This document shows, piece after piece, positions 25,423 to 33,597 of a stretch of 64,000 nt of DNA. Positions within the stretch are counted from its first letter, which is position 1. The number at the start of each line of letters is the position of its first letter. The stretch is from NCBI RefSeq assembly GCF_002312805.1, contig NZ_NMUA01000012.1, positions 62,001-126,000 of the forward strand, read 5' to 3'. Source of the stretch: Sphingobium sp. D43FB. GTDB lineage: Bacteria; Pseudomonadota; Alphaproteobacteria; Sphingomonadales; Sphingomonadaceae. The notes beneath the pieces are model-generated. The model ran no database searches, had not been told where the DNA came from, and saw only the letters and a program-made list of their open reading frames with translations. The position numbers and the translations under genes are program-made.

Positions 25423-27633
25423 ATGAATTTCGACCTGACCGATGACCAGGAAATGATGCGCGACATGTTCGTGCGCTTTCTGGACGAGCATAGCAGCATC
25501 GCGCGGGTGCGCGCGGCGGCACCTTCGGGTTTCGATCCGGCGCTGTGGACGGGTTTGGCGGAATTGGGTGCTTTGTCGATCCGCGTGCCGGAAGAAGCAG
25601 GCGGCCTGGGGCTTGGCCTGTTCGATGCCGTCCTTTTGATGGAAGAAGCGGGCCGGACGTTGGTGTCGGGGCCGCTGGCCGAAACGTTGGTGGCGGCGCG
25701 GATGCTGGCTTTGCTGGGCGGCGACGCGGCGACCGACCTGCTCGGCCGGGTCATGGCGGGCGAAGCGGTCGCGAGCATCGCCTTCCACGATATCCCCACG
25801 CAGCCGGTGCAGTGGATCGGCGGAGGTCAGGTGGTGCAGGCTGTCGTGGCGCGGCGGGGTGACGACATCCTTCTGATCGACGTGCCGGACGGCGCGCGCG
25901 TGGCGGAGGAGAATTTGGCCGATACGCCGATGGCACAAATCGACCTTGGCGCCTTGCCGCAGGTCGTGCTGGCGTCCGGCGCGGACGCCGTTGCGACCTT
26001 CGCCAGCGGTATCGAGGAATGGAAACTGCTGATCGCGGCTGGCCTAGCCGGGATCGGGCGCGAGGCGTTGAAGCTGGCGGCGGCCTATGCGTGCGAGCGC
26101 AAGCAGTTCGATCAGTATATCGGCCAATTTCAGGGGATTTCCCACCCCCTCGCCGATTTGCTGTGCGATGTCGACGGCGGCAAATTCCTGGTGTGGAAGG
26201 CGATCCGCGACATTGCCGATGGCGCGCCGGAGGCTGGCGCGGCGATCAGTATTGCGGCCTGGTGGAACAGCGATGCGGCGGGCCGCGCAGTGGCACAGGC
26301 GCTGCACACTTTCGGCGGTTATGGCCTGACCACCGAATATGATATTTTCCTGTTCAACCTGCGCGCCAAGGCCTGGCCTTTGCTGCTGGGTGATCCGCAA
26401 CGGTTGATAGGCGAGGCCGGGCGGCGGCTCTATGCGGGCGAGCAGGCGGCCTTGCCTGATGCGGGCGACATGCCGGTCAATTTCGATCTGGGCGACGACG
26501 CGCGCGCCATCACCCAGGAGATAGAGGATTTCTTCGCCGCCCATGTGACGCCGGAAATGCGCGAGGCGTTTCATTATAGCTGGGAGGGCTATAACCCCGT
26601 CCTCAACCGCAAATTGGCGGCGCAGAATCTGCTCTATGTGGGCTTGCCGCAGGATGTCGGCGGGCGCGGGCTTTCCGCCTATGAAAAGACCGCCGCAATG
26701 GATGCGTTCGAGGCGGAGGGTTATAATAATCCGGCTGCTAATGTTACGCAGATGGTCGCGCTGATCGTCCATCGCTTTGGCAGCGAGGAGTTGAAGGCGG
26801 CGATCCTGCCCGAAATCATGCGCGGCGAAGTCATCTGCTCGCTGGGCTATTCCGAGCCGGGCGCAGGGTCCGACGTATTCGCCGCGCAATGCCGCGCGAC
26901 GCAGGAAGCCGATGGTAGCTGGCGGATCGATGGGACCAAAATGTTCACCAGCGGGGCGAACCTGTCGACCTATGTGCTGATGCTGTGCCGGACCAACCCG
27001 GACGTGGCCAAGCATAAGGGGCTGACCATGTTCATCGTGCCGCTGAAGGCCGAAGGCGTGACGATCCAGCCGGTCCATACCTTTCAGGACGAGCGCACCA
27101 ACATCACCTTCTATGACGGGGTGAAGATACCCGACAGTTGGCGGTTGGGCGCGGTGGATGGTGGGGTGCGGACGATGAGCGCAAGCCTGGAACTGGAGCA
27201 TGGTGGCGGTTTTGCTAAATATCAGCGCGCGATGCTGCATGCGGCCGAAAAACTGTGCCGGGAGATACAGCGCGATGGCCAGCCGTTGATTGCCGACGCC
27301 GGGGCGCAGGCGCGGCTGGCGCGCACCGCGGCCAATCTGTGGGCGTCCGAACTGATCGCATTTCGCGCCAATTGGGCAAGCATGGAGAAGAAGCTGAACC
27401 TGGCCTATGGACCGATGGCCAAGATGTTCAGTTCCGAGAAGTTTCAGAGCGATGCACGCGACTTGCTGGACCTGACCGCGCCCTTGTCCCTGTCCAAGCG
27501 CAAGGGGGCGGCGGCGGAGATCAACATGTTCTACCGCCACGCGCAGGGCGCGACCATTTATGGTGGGACGAGCGAGGTCCATCGTTCCATGATCGCCGAG
27601 CGCGCGCTGGGCCTGCCGCGTACCCGCGCCTGA
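25423..27633 (+). CDS. fused two-module acyl-CoA dehydrogenase
   Basis: A 736-residue protein containing two acyl-CoA dehydrogenase modules in tandem; single enzymes have about 380 residues. Module 1 (about 1-340) starts MNFDLTDDQEMMRDM and ends with CERKQFDQYIGQFQGI and THFGGYG-like FAD-binding segments. Module 2 (about 362-736) contains YSEPGAGSDVFAAQ (476-489), the DGTKMFTSGA block and the C-terminal YGGTSEVHRSMIAERALGLPR. The usual catalytic Glu of the YEG motif in module 2 is Gly. Steroid-degrading bacteria use two-gene alpha2beta2 acyl-CoA dehydrogenases, so this looks like a natural fusion of such a pair. It sits between the SDR and crotonase genes, 11 bp before the latter. Confidence 0.9.
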   Translation: MNFDLTDDQEMMRDMFVRFLDEHSSIARVRAAAPSGFDPALWTGLAELGALSIRVPEEAGGLGLGLFDAVLLMEEAGRTLVSGPLAETLVAARMLALLGGDAATDLLGRVMAGEAVASIAFHDIPTQPVQWIGGGQVVQAVVARRGDDILLIDVPDGARVAEENLADTPMAQIDLGALPQVVLASGADAVATFASGIEEWKLLIAAGLAGIGREALKLAAAYACERKQFDQYIGQFQGISHPLADLLCDVDGGKFLVWKAIRDIADGAPEAGAAISIAAWWNSDAAGRAVAQALHTFGGYGLTTEYDIFLFNLRAKAWPLLLGDPQRLIGEAGRRLYAGEQAALPDAGDMPVNFDLGDDARAITQEIEDFFAAHVTPEMREAFHYSWEGYNPVLNRKLAAQNLLYVGLPQDVGGRGLSAYEKTAAMDAFEAEGYNNPAANVTQMVALIVHRFGSEELKAAILPEIMRGEVICSLGYSEPGAGSDVFAAQCRATQEADGSWRIDGTKMFTSGANLSTYVLMLCRTNPDVAKHKGLTMFIVPLKAEGVTIQPVHTFQDERTNITFYDGVKIPDSWRLGAVDGGVRTMSASLELEHGGGFAKYQRAMLHAAEKLCREIQRDGQPLIADAGAQARLARTAANLWASELIAFRANWASMEKKLNLAYGPMAKMFSSEKFQSDARDLLDLTAPLSLSKRKGAAAEINMFYRHAQGATIYGGTSEVHRSMIAERALGLPRTRA

Positions 27634-27644
27634 AGGATGACGAT

Positions 27645-28445
27645 ATGAGCGACGCCCCGCATCTGCTGACGCAGGACCAAGACGGCATCCTGATTGTAAC
27701 TTTGAACCGGCCGGATAAGCTCAACGCCCTGTCGGCGCAGACGATGGCGCTGTTCGAACAAGCGCTGTTGCGCTTTCGCGATACGCCGGAATTGCGGGTG
27801 ATGCTGATCCGCGCGACCGGGCGCTATTTCTGTTCGGGCGCGGATTTGAAAAGCGGGACCAACCCGGACTATCCGCGCACCCCGTCGGGCATTCGCGAAA
27901 ATCATCGGCTCAACCTCAACGGCATGCAGCGCATCTATGACGAGATGGAGCATATCGAAAAGCCGATCGTCAGCGCCATTCATGCGACCTGCGTCGGTGG
28001 TGGGCTGGAAATGGCGCTGTCGTGCGATTTCCGGCTGGCAGCGAAATCCGCTGCCTTTTCCTTTCCCGAAGGCTTGTTTGGCGTACTGCCCGCCTCCAAC
28101 GGTGTCAGCCGCCTGACGCGCATCTGCGGGCCGCACTGGGCGCGCTGGCTGATCATGGGCAACCAGAAGGCGGATGCCGACCGCGCGCTCATCATGGGTC
28201 TGGTGCATGACGTGTTGCCCGATGCCGGGTTTGACGAAGCGGCGCTGGACTTCTGCCGCCATCTGACCAAGCAGAATGCCGAGCAGATGGGCGCGGCCAA
28301 GATCGCGATCGAACTGGCGGCCGAGGTCGGCCCGTCCATGGGGCGGCATGTCGAGCGCATGGCGAACAGCGCCCTGATGCTCAACCCCGCCTATCTGGAG
28401 GGCATGGAACGCTATATGAAAGGCGTGGGCAGCAAAAAGGGATAA
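27645..28445 (+). CDS. enoyl-CoA hydratase/isomerase family protein
   Basis: A 266-residue crotonase. Oxyanion-hole segments are YFCSGADL (about residues 60-67) and CVGGGLEMALSCDF. The first catalytic glutamate is kept in FPEGLFG, unlike the crotonase at 983; at the second position Asn is found near VLPASNGVS. It should hydrate the 2-enoyl-CoA made by the acyl-CoA dehydrogenase encoded 11 bp upstream. The start at 27645 follows AAGGA near the end of that gene. It ends 3 bp from the convergent DUF202 gene, leaving no room for a separate terminator. Confidence 0.9.
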   Translation: MSDAPHLLTQDQDGILIVTLNRPDKLNALSAQTMALFEQALLRFRDTPELRVMLIRATGRYFCSGADLKSGTNPDYPRTPSGIRENHRLNLNGMQRIYDEMEHIEKPIVSAIHATCVGGGLEMALSCDFRLAAKSAAFSFPEGLFGVLPASNGVSRLTRICGPHWARWLIMGNQKADADRALIMGLVHDVLPDAGFDEAALDFCRHLTKQNAEQMGAAKIAIELAAEVGPSMGRHVERMANSALMLNPAYLEGMERYMKGVGSKKG

Positions 28446-28448
28446 GGG

Positions 28449-28826
28449 TCAGGCGCGGACAAGCGCCCATATCGCTGCCAGCAATCCGAGCGTCGCCGCA
28501 ATCAGGCTCCACGCCATCAGCCGGATGCGCACTGGCCGCAGCGCGGCGACGCTGTGCGCATCCAGTCGGCCCCTGATGCGACAGGCGCGGCGTTCGGCGG
28601 ATATGAATATGAAAATCGCGATCAGCAGAAACGTCGATGCGATACTCTTCGACACCCAGGCCGGATCGACCGCGTCGAACAGCGCGTGAAAGCCAAGCGC
28701 AATACCCACCGATGCCATGCCGGTACGAATCCAGCTGGCGAAGCTGCGTTCATGCGCCAGCAGCGTGCGGTCTTCGGCGAAGTCGGTGCGGTCCTGCGCC
28801 AGATCGCCACGATCAGACGCGCTCAT
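28449..28826 (-). CDS. DUF202 membrane protein (YidH-like)
   Basis: A 125-residue protein with the DUF202 signature: RTLLAHERSFASWIRTGMA followed by three transmembrane segments (about 38-55, 63-78, 102-123). Function unknown. The start overlaps the stop of the DUF421 gene by 4 bp. This pair is the first non-catabolic unit after the degradation block. Confidence 0.85.
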   Translation of the reverse strand: MSASDRGDLAQDRTDFAEDRTLLAHERSFASWIRTGMASVGIALGFHALFDAVDPAWVSKSIASTFLLIAIFIFISAERRACRIRGRLDAHSVAALRPVRIRLMAWSLIAATLGLLAAIWALVRA

Positions 28827-29338
28827 GTGGCGACGCCCTTGACCATCGGAATTGCCGATCGCGAACCGACCTTTTCCCTGGACACGACACTGAAGCTGCC
28901 GTCGGTTTCCAGAATGACGGCAGCCACCAGATCAAGGCCACCAAAGCCAGCCGCCCGGACGGCCGAGAGCAATTCGTCCTGCGTCACCCGCTCCTGCCGC
29001 AGGGCGGCCTCATCGGGCACGCCATTGTGCAGCAAGGCTCTTGGCTCGGATTTGGCGAGATTTTCGATCCAAGGAAAGCCCACGGACAAGGCGGCGATCA
29101 GATATTGCAGGCCCACCAGGAGGAGGAAGGCGACGACGCCTTCGACCAAGGCAACATCCTTGGACAGCAGGATCGTCGCCAATGTCGATCCTAGCGCAAC
29201 CGTGACGACCAGATCGAAAGCATTCATCTTTGCCAGCGTGCGTTTGCCGCTGATACGCAAAGTCGTGACCAGCGCCAGATAGGCAGCCGCGCCAAGCGCC
29301 ACGACGCGCAGCAATTCGGGCCAGCTATCAAATATCAT
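28823..29338 (-). CDS. DUF421 (YetF/YcaP-like) membrane protein
   Basis: A 171-residue protein. Three N-terminal membrane helices precede the conserved RISGKRTLAKMNAFDLVVTVALGS segment (given here partly) and a soluble C-terminal domain with HNGVPDEAALRQERVT and LDLVAAVILETDGSFSVV. This is the DUF421/YetF arrangement. The start at 29338 follows AAGGAG; the open frame upstream lacks membrane helices. Role unknown, possibly in envelope stress. Co-translated with the DUF202 gene and divergent from the antiporter. Confidence 0.86.
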   Translation of the reverse strand: MIFDSWPELLRVVALGAAAYLALVTTLRISGKRTLAKMNAFDLVVTVALGSTLATILLSKDVALVEGVVAFLLLVGLQYLIAALSVGFPWIENLAKSEPRALLHNGVPDEAALRQERVTQDELLSAVRAAGFGGLDLVAAVILETDGSFSVVSREKVGSRSAIPMVKGVAT

Positions 29339-29452
29339 ATTCTGCTCCTTGCAGGTCGCCAAGCGCTTGTCCCGAAACCAACAAGTCGCCAAGCCTGTCG
29401 TTCCATTTAAGCAGAAAAGGCAACGCTTCGGCGCGCCGACCGTTACGCAACG

Positions 29453-30751
29453 ATGCTCCATTTCTCCGCGCCCGAACCCTATATCCTCTGGTTAACTGGC
29501 GCGGGGGTGTTGATTGCCCTGGTCGCCTGGCTGCCGCTGGCGTTGAAAAAGTTGCCGCTGTCGTTGCCGATCATCTGCATCGGGATCGGTGCGGCCGTTT
29601 TTTCCATTCCCGCCGTTACGCTGCGGCCGATGCCGCTGGATTATCCCGACATTACCGAACGGTTTACGGAGTTCGTCGTCATCATCGCACTGATGGGCGC
29701 GGGGTTGAAGCTGGATCGGTCGTTCAGCTGGCGGCGCTGGGGGGTGACCTGGCGGTTGCTGATCGTCACCATGCCGATCAGCATCGTGGCGATCACCGCG
29801 ATCGGCGGGTGGGGACTGGGCCTGCCCTGGGTCGCGGCGCTTCTGCTGGGCGCGAGCCTGGCGCCGACCGATCCCGTGCTGGCCGCCGATGTGCAGGTGG
29901 GGCCGCCCAAGACGGGCGAGGAAGATGAGGTGCGGTTTGGCCTGACGTCCGAAGCGGGGCTGAATGACGGGCTGGCCTTTCCCTTCGTCAATCTGGCGCT
30001 GGCGCTGGGACTGGCGGCGTCGGTCGGTGAGCCATGGGCGCAGAAATGGGTGCTGGAAAGTGTGTTATGGGAGATTGGCGGCGGTGTCGCGGGCGGCTGG
30101 GTGATCGGCAAGGTCTTCGGCTGGCTAACCTACCATGTTCCGGCGGAAACGAAATTGTCGAAGACGGGCGATGGCCTGATCGCCATTGCCGCCACTTTCG
30201 TCTCTTATGGGCTGACCGAAATCATCAACGTCTATGGCTTTCTGGCCGTCTTCGTCACGGCATTGACGCTGCGCCGGTCGCATCATGACCATGATTTCAA
30301 CCATGCCATGCATAATATCACCGAGCAGATCGAGCGGTTGGCGATGATGGTGGTGCTGATCCTGCTGGGCGGCGCGCTCGCCAACGGGTTGCTGAGCGCA
30401 TTGCGATGGACGGATGTGGCGGCGGCCTTGGCCATCATCCTGATCGTTCGGCCGCTGGCGGGTCTGCTGGCGATGATCGGGTTCCGCGCGGCATGGCCGG
30501 AAAAGCTGACGCTGGCCTTTTTCGGCATTCGCGGCGTCGGGTCATTCTATTATCTGGCCTATGGGCTCAATCACATGCCGTTGGAGACGGGCGAGCGGCT
30601 ATGGGCGATCGTCGGGCTGGTCGCTGTGCTGTCGATCCTGCTGCATGGGCTGACCGTGACACCGGCGATGCGACTGCTCGACCGGATGCATGGACGCGAT
30701 CCCGACAAGCTCAGCCCAGACCCGGACGCGACGCCAGGCGGGGCGCACTAA
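29453..30751 (+). CDS. CPA1-type sodium/proton antiporter
   Basis: A 432-residue polytopic membrane protein. The ion-binding region is clear: ASLAPTDPVLAADVQVG and EAGLNDGLAFPF carry the conserved Thr-Asp and the Asn-Asp pair of CPA1/NhaP exchangers. A later GIRGVGSFYYLAYGL segment provides the conserved arginine. It should exchange Na+ or K+ for H+ across the inner membrane. A 157 bp gap follows before the GntA-like gene. No link to the flanking catabolic genes is evident. Confidence 0.9.
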   Translation: MLHFSAPEPYILWLTGAGVLIALVAWLPLALKKLPLSLPIICIGIGAAVFSIPAVTLRPMPLDYPDITERFTEFVVIIALMGAGLKLDRSFSWRRWGVTWRLLIVTMPISIVAITAIGGWGLGLPWVAALLLGASLAPTDPVLAADVQVGPPKTGEEDEVRFGLTSEAGLNDGLAFPFVNLALALGLAASVGEPWAQKWVLESVLWEIGGGVAGGWVIGKVFGWLTYHVPAETKLSKTGDGLIAIAATFVSYGLTEIINVYGFLAVFVTALTLRRSHHDHDFNHAMHNITEQIERLAMMVVLILLGGALANGLLSALRWTDVAAALAIILIVRPLAGLLAMIGFRAAWPEKLTLAFFGIRGVGSFYYLAYGLNHMPLETGERLWAIVGLVAVLSILLHGLTVTPAMRLLDRMHGRDPDKLSPDPDATPGGAH

Positions 30752-30908
30752 TCTGTATCAGTCCGATTCCCGTGCGACGGGTGCGACCAATTTTGAGGTC
30801 GAGACGTTATCGCAGCCGAAACAAACGGAGAGTCGAGCGGTTGAAAGCGCGTCGCCCCAGTCGGGAGCGCCTGCTCCGCCCGACGCAGACAATGAAACGG
30901 AATGCAGC

Positions 30909-31595
30909 ATGTTTCCTTGGACCCATAAGTCCCAAGTCCAACTCGAAGCCGAGTTGCAGGATCATATCGTGGCGCCGGCTTTCCCCTGCGTCGGCGCGAA
31001 GGCCGCACTGGCGCGGGGCAATCTCGTGACGCTGGCGTGCAATCGCATCGACAGCGCATGGGACGATCTGCGCGTGCATGATGCGCTGCTGGGCTTTACC
31101 AGCGCGTATAAGGACCAGCCGGGGCTGTTCCGCAGCTTTGCGGCGGTGTTCGAAGGGCCGGAGGATTTGTCGGAGGAAGCGTTCGAGCATGCCTTGTGGG
31201 ACCGGGTGCAATCGCTGAGCGACAAGGATGCGTGGCGGGGCCAGGATTATGACGATCGGGTCAGCGCCGATCCGACCAATCCGCATTTTTCGCTGAGTTT
31301 CGGGGGCGAGGCCTATTTCATCGTCGGCCTGCATCCGCGCGCCAGCCGACCGGCGCGCCGGTTCAAATACCCTAGCTTGATCTTCAACCTGCACGACCAG
31401 TTCGAGCAACTGCGCGCCGAAGGGAAATATGAGACGATGCGCGAGAAGATATTGGTGCGCGACGAAGCGCTGGCCGGGTCGCGCAACCCGATGCTGGAGC
31501 GGCACGGCGAAAATAGCGAGGCGCGGCAATATTCCGGACGCGCGGTGGGCGATCAATGGGTTGCGCCGTTCGAATATCGGGGAGAGAAAGCATGA
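30909..31595 (+). CDS. GntA-like (YqcI/YcgG family) putative heme-dependent N-hydroxylase
   Basis: A 228-residue protein with all blocks of the YqcI/YcgG family: FPCVGAKAAL (25-34), NPHFSLSFGG (124-133), NLHDQFEQLR (160-169) and the C-terminal NPMLERHGENSEARQYSGR region (193-211). A characterised relative is GntA, a diiron/heme-type oxygenase of guanitoxin synthesis that N-hydroxylates an arginine derivative. No other guanitoxin genes are here, so the substrate is open. The start MFPWTHKSQV is chosen because the family begins there; the frame is open upstream without a ribosome site. The stop overlaps the DUF1989 start (ATGA), so the two are co-translated. Confidence 0.83.
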   Translation: MFPWTHKSQVQLEAELQDHIVAPAFPCVGAKAALARGNLVTLACNRIDSAWDDLRVHDALLGFTSAYKDQPGLFRSFAAVFEGPEDLSEEAFEHALWDRVQSLSDKDAWRGQDYDDRVSADPTNPHFSLSFGGEAYFIVGLHPRASRPARRFKYPSLIFNLHDQFEQLRAEGKYETMREKILVRDEALAGSRNPMLERHGENSEARQYSGRAVGDQWVAPFEYRGEKA

Positions 31596-32206
31596 CCGAT
31601 GGCTTGCAGGTGATCGCCGAGCGGAGCGGTGCGGCGTTCCGTTTAACGCGCGGGGCAGTGCTGACGGTGATCGACCCCAAGGGCGAACAGGTGGCGGACC
31701 TGTTGGCCTATAGTGCCGCCGATGTGCGGGAGGTCATCTCGTCCGGGCGGACGCTGGATTATGCCGAGACGATCAGCCTGACCACCGGGCATGCGCTCTA
31801 TTCCAACCGGTCGCAGGTGATGCTGACTATCATCGCGGATACGGTGGGCCGTCATGATTTTCTGCTGACGCCCTGCTCCATCGACACGTTCCACCATTTC
31901 TACCCCGACCTGGAGCCGCATCGCGGCTGTTTCGGCAATCTGGCCGAAGCGCTGGCTCCCTATGGGATCGAGCCGGATGCGATTCCGGTGGCGTTTAATT
32001 GCTTCATGAACGTGCCGGTTGCGCCGGACGGCAAGCTGCGCGTGCTGCCGCCCGTCAGCAAGGCGGGTGATCACATCCAGTTCCGGGCGGAAATGGACCT
32101 GATCATTGGCCTCACCGCCTGTTCCGCGCCCGATTCCAATGGCGGCAGCTTCAAGCCCATCCATTATGCGATTGAAATAGCGGCCGATCAGGCAGCCGTC
32201 CTCTGA
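31592..32206 (+). CDS. DUF1989 (urea carboxylase-associated) family protein
   Basis: A 204-residue protein matching DUF1989: DPKGEQVADLLAYS, then LYSNRSQVML, DFLLTPCS, HRGCFGNLAEALAPYGI, FNCFMNV and NGGSFKPIHY. Conserved Cys and His residues suggest a metal site. Relatives are encoded beside urea amidolyase genes and are thought to take part in metabolism of urea or guanidine-type compounds. Coupled by a 4 bp overlap to the GntA-like gene. The ribosome site GGGGAGAG lies in the end of that gene. Its 3' end overlaps the convergent fructuronate reductase gene by 19 bp. Confidence 0.85.
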   Translation: MTDGLQVIAERSGAAFRLTRGAVLTVIDPKGEQVADLLAYSAADVREVISSGRTLDYAETISLTTGHALYSNRSQVMLTIIADTVGRHDFLLTPCSIDTFHHFYPDLEPHRGCFGNLAEALAPYGIEPDAIPVAFNCFMNVPVAPDGKLRVLPPVSKAGDHIQFRAEMDLIIGLTACSAPDSNGGSFKPIHYAIEIAADQAAVL

Positions 32207-33597
32207 TCCACTTCGGCCTGGAGCAGAGCGTGGCTCTGGTCGGTGACGGTCCAGCGATCGGCGAACAGTCCCTGTTCGCCGAACAAGGCGGTCACGATGC
32301 CGTCGGTTCCCGCCGATTGCCATAGGGCGGCAAGCTGCGCGGCCATAGGATCATCCACCGGCCGCGCGTCGCCGCGGACGTGGAGCATCCAGGCGGCCAA
32401 GGCTTTCAATGTTGCCGGGCAGGCGCGGCCTGCGGCCAGGTTGATCGCGAGTGGTTCCAGCCAGCGTTGCGGGATTTTCTGCGACCCGTCGATCGCGATC
32501 TGGGCGAGGCGGTGCGGCAATGCGGGATTGGCGAAACGCGCGAGCAATTGCGCGGCATAGGCGTCGATGTCGAGGCCGGGGTCGCTGCCTAGGCTGACGC
32601 CCGCTTCGTCGCGCATGAGCCGTTCGATCAGGGGTCGCAGGGTGGGATCGGCGATCGCCTGATGCACGAAGTCATGGCCCTGCGCGAGACCGAGATAGGC
32701 GAGCGCGGAGTGGGCGCCATTGAGCATCCGCAGCTTGGCGGCTTCATGCTGACGCACATCGGATACCAGTTGCGCGCCGCCGACTTCCCAGCGAGGGCGC
32801 GGTCCGGCAAAGCGATCCTCGATCACCCATTGGCGGAAGGGTTCGGTAATGACGGCGGCGGCATCCTCCAGGCCGATGGTGTCGGCGATCTGCTGGCGGT
32901 CGGCATCGGTGACCGCGGGCACGATGCGATCGACCATGGTGGAGGGGCACGCGCATTCGCGGCGGAACCAGGCGGCGAGGCCGGGATCGACGCGATCGAG
33001 ATAGGCGTTGAGCAGGCCCGACAGGACCGCGCCATTTTCCGCGAGATTATCGCAGCTTACGAGCGTCAGGCCCGCAAGGCCGGCCGCGCGTCGACGCCCC
33101 AGCCCGGCGGCGAGGAAGCCGTAGATGCTGCTGGGGGTTGCGCCCTTGACCAGTTCCGGTTCGAGCAGGGACAGGTCAAGCTGGCCAGCCGGTGTGCGGC
33201 AATAGCCTTTTTCCGTCACGGTGAAGCTGACGATGTGCGTGCTGCTGCTGGCCAGCGCCGCGACGACGGCGGCGGGATCGCGCGGCGCGACGATCACGCG
33301 CTGCACTGTGCCGATCAGGCGGGTATGCGGGCTGCCACTGCCGCGTTCCGACACGGTGAACAGGCCGTCCTGCGGCTCCATCTGATCCGCGACATCGCCC
33401 GATCGCAGCGATACGCCGGTGATGCCCCAATCGCGGTCGCCCGCCGCCATGGCATCGTCGGTATAGACCGCCTGATGCGCGCGGTGAAAAGCGCCGATGC
33501 CGAAATGGACAATGCCGCAGGCTTGGGCCGCGCGGTCATAGCCCGGCCGTTCGACGTCGGCGTTCAGTGCGGCGATGGTCTCTTGCGACAATCTCAC
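32188..33597 (-). CDS. uxuB: mannitol dehydrogenase family protein, probable D-fructuronate reductase
   Basis: A 469-residue polyol-specific long-chain dehydrogenase. VHFGIGAFHRAHQA is the N-terminal NAD-binding block and KLRMLNGAHSALAYLG carries the catalytic lysine and the N-x-x-H pair. Family members reduce fructuronate to mannonate or interconvert mannitol and fructose. Being coupled to uronate isomerase (4 bp overlap) and near mannonate dehydratase, fructuronate reductase is the expected activity. The start codon is GTG at 33597, overlapping the isomerase stop as GTGA. Confidence 0.88.
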   Translation of the reverse strand: MRLSQETIAALNADVERPGYDRAAQACGIVHFGIGAFHRAHQAVYTDDAMAAGDRDWGITGVSLRSGDVADQMEPQDGLFTVSERGSGSPHTRLIGTVQRVIVAPRDPAAVVAALASSSTHIVSFTVTEKGYCRTPAGQLDLSLLEPELVKGATPSSIYGFLAAGLGRRRAAGLAGLTLVSCDNLAENGAVLSGLLNAYLDRVDPGLAAWFRRECACPSTMVDRIVPAVTDADRQQIADTIGLEDAAAVITEPFRQWVIEDRFAGPRPRWEVGGAQLVSDVRQHEAAKLRMLNGAHSALAYLGLAQGHDFVHQAIADPTLRPLIERLMRDEAGVSLGSDPGLDIDAYAAQLLARFANPALPHRLAQIAIDGSQKIPQRWLEPLAINLAAGRACPATLKALAAWMLHVRGDARPVDDPMAAQLAALWQSAGTDGIVTALFGEQGLFADRWTVTDQSHALLQAEVDQRTAA

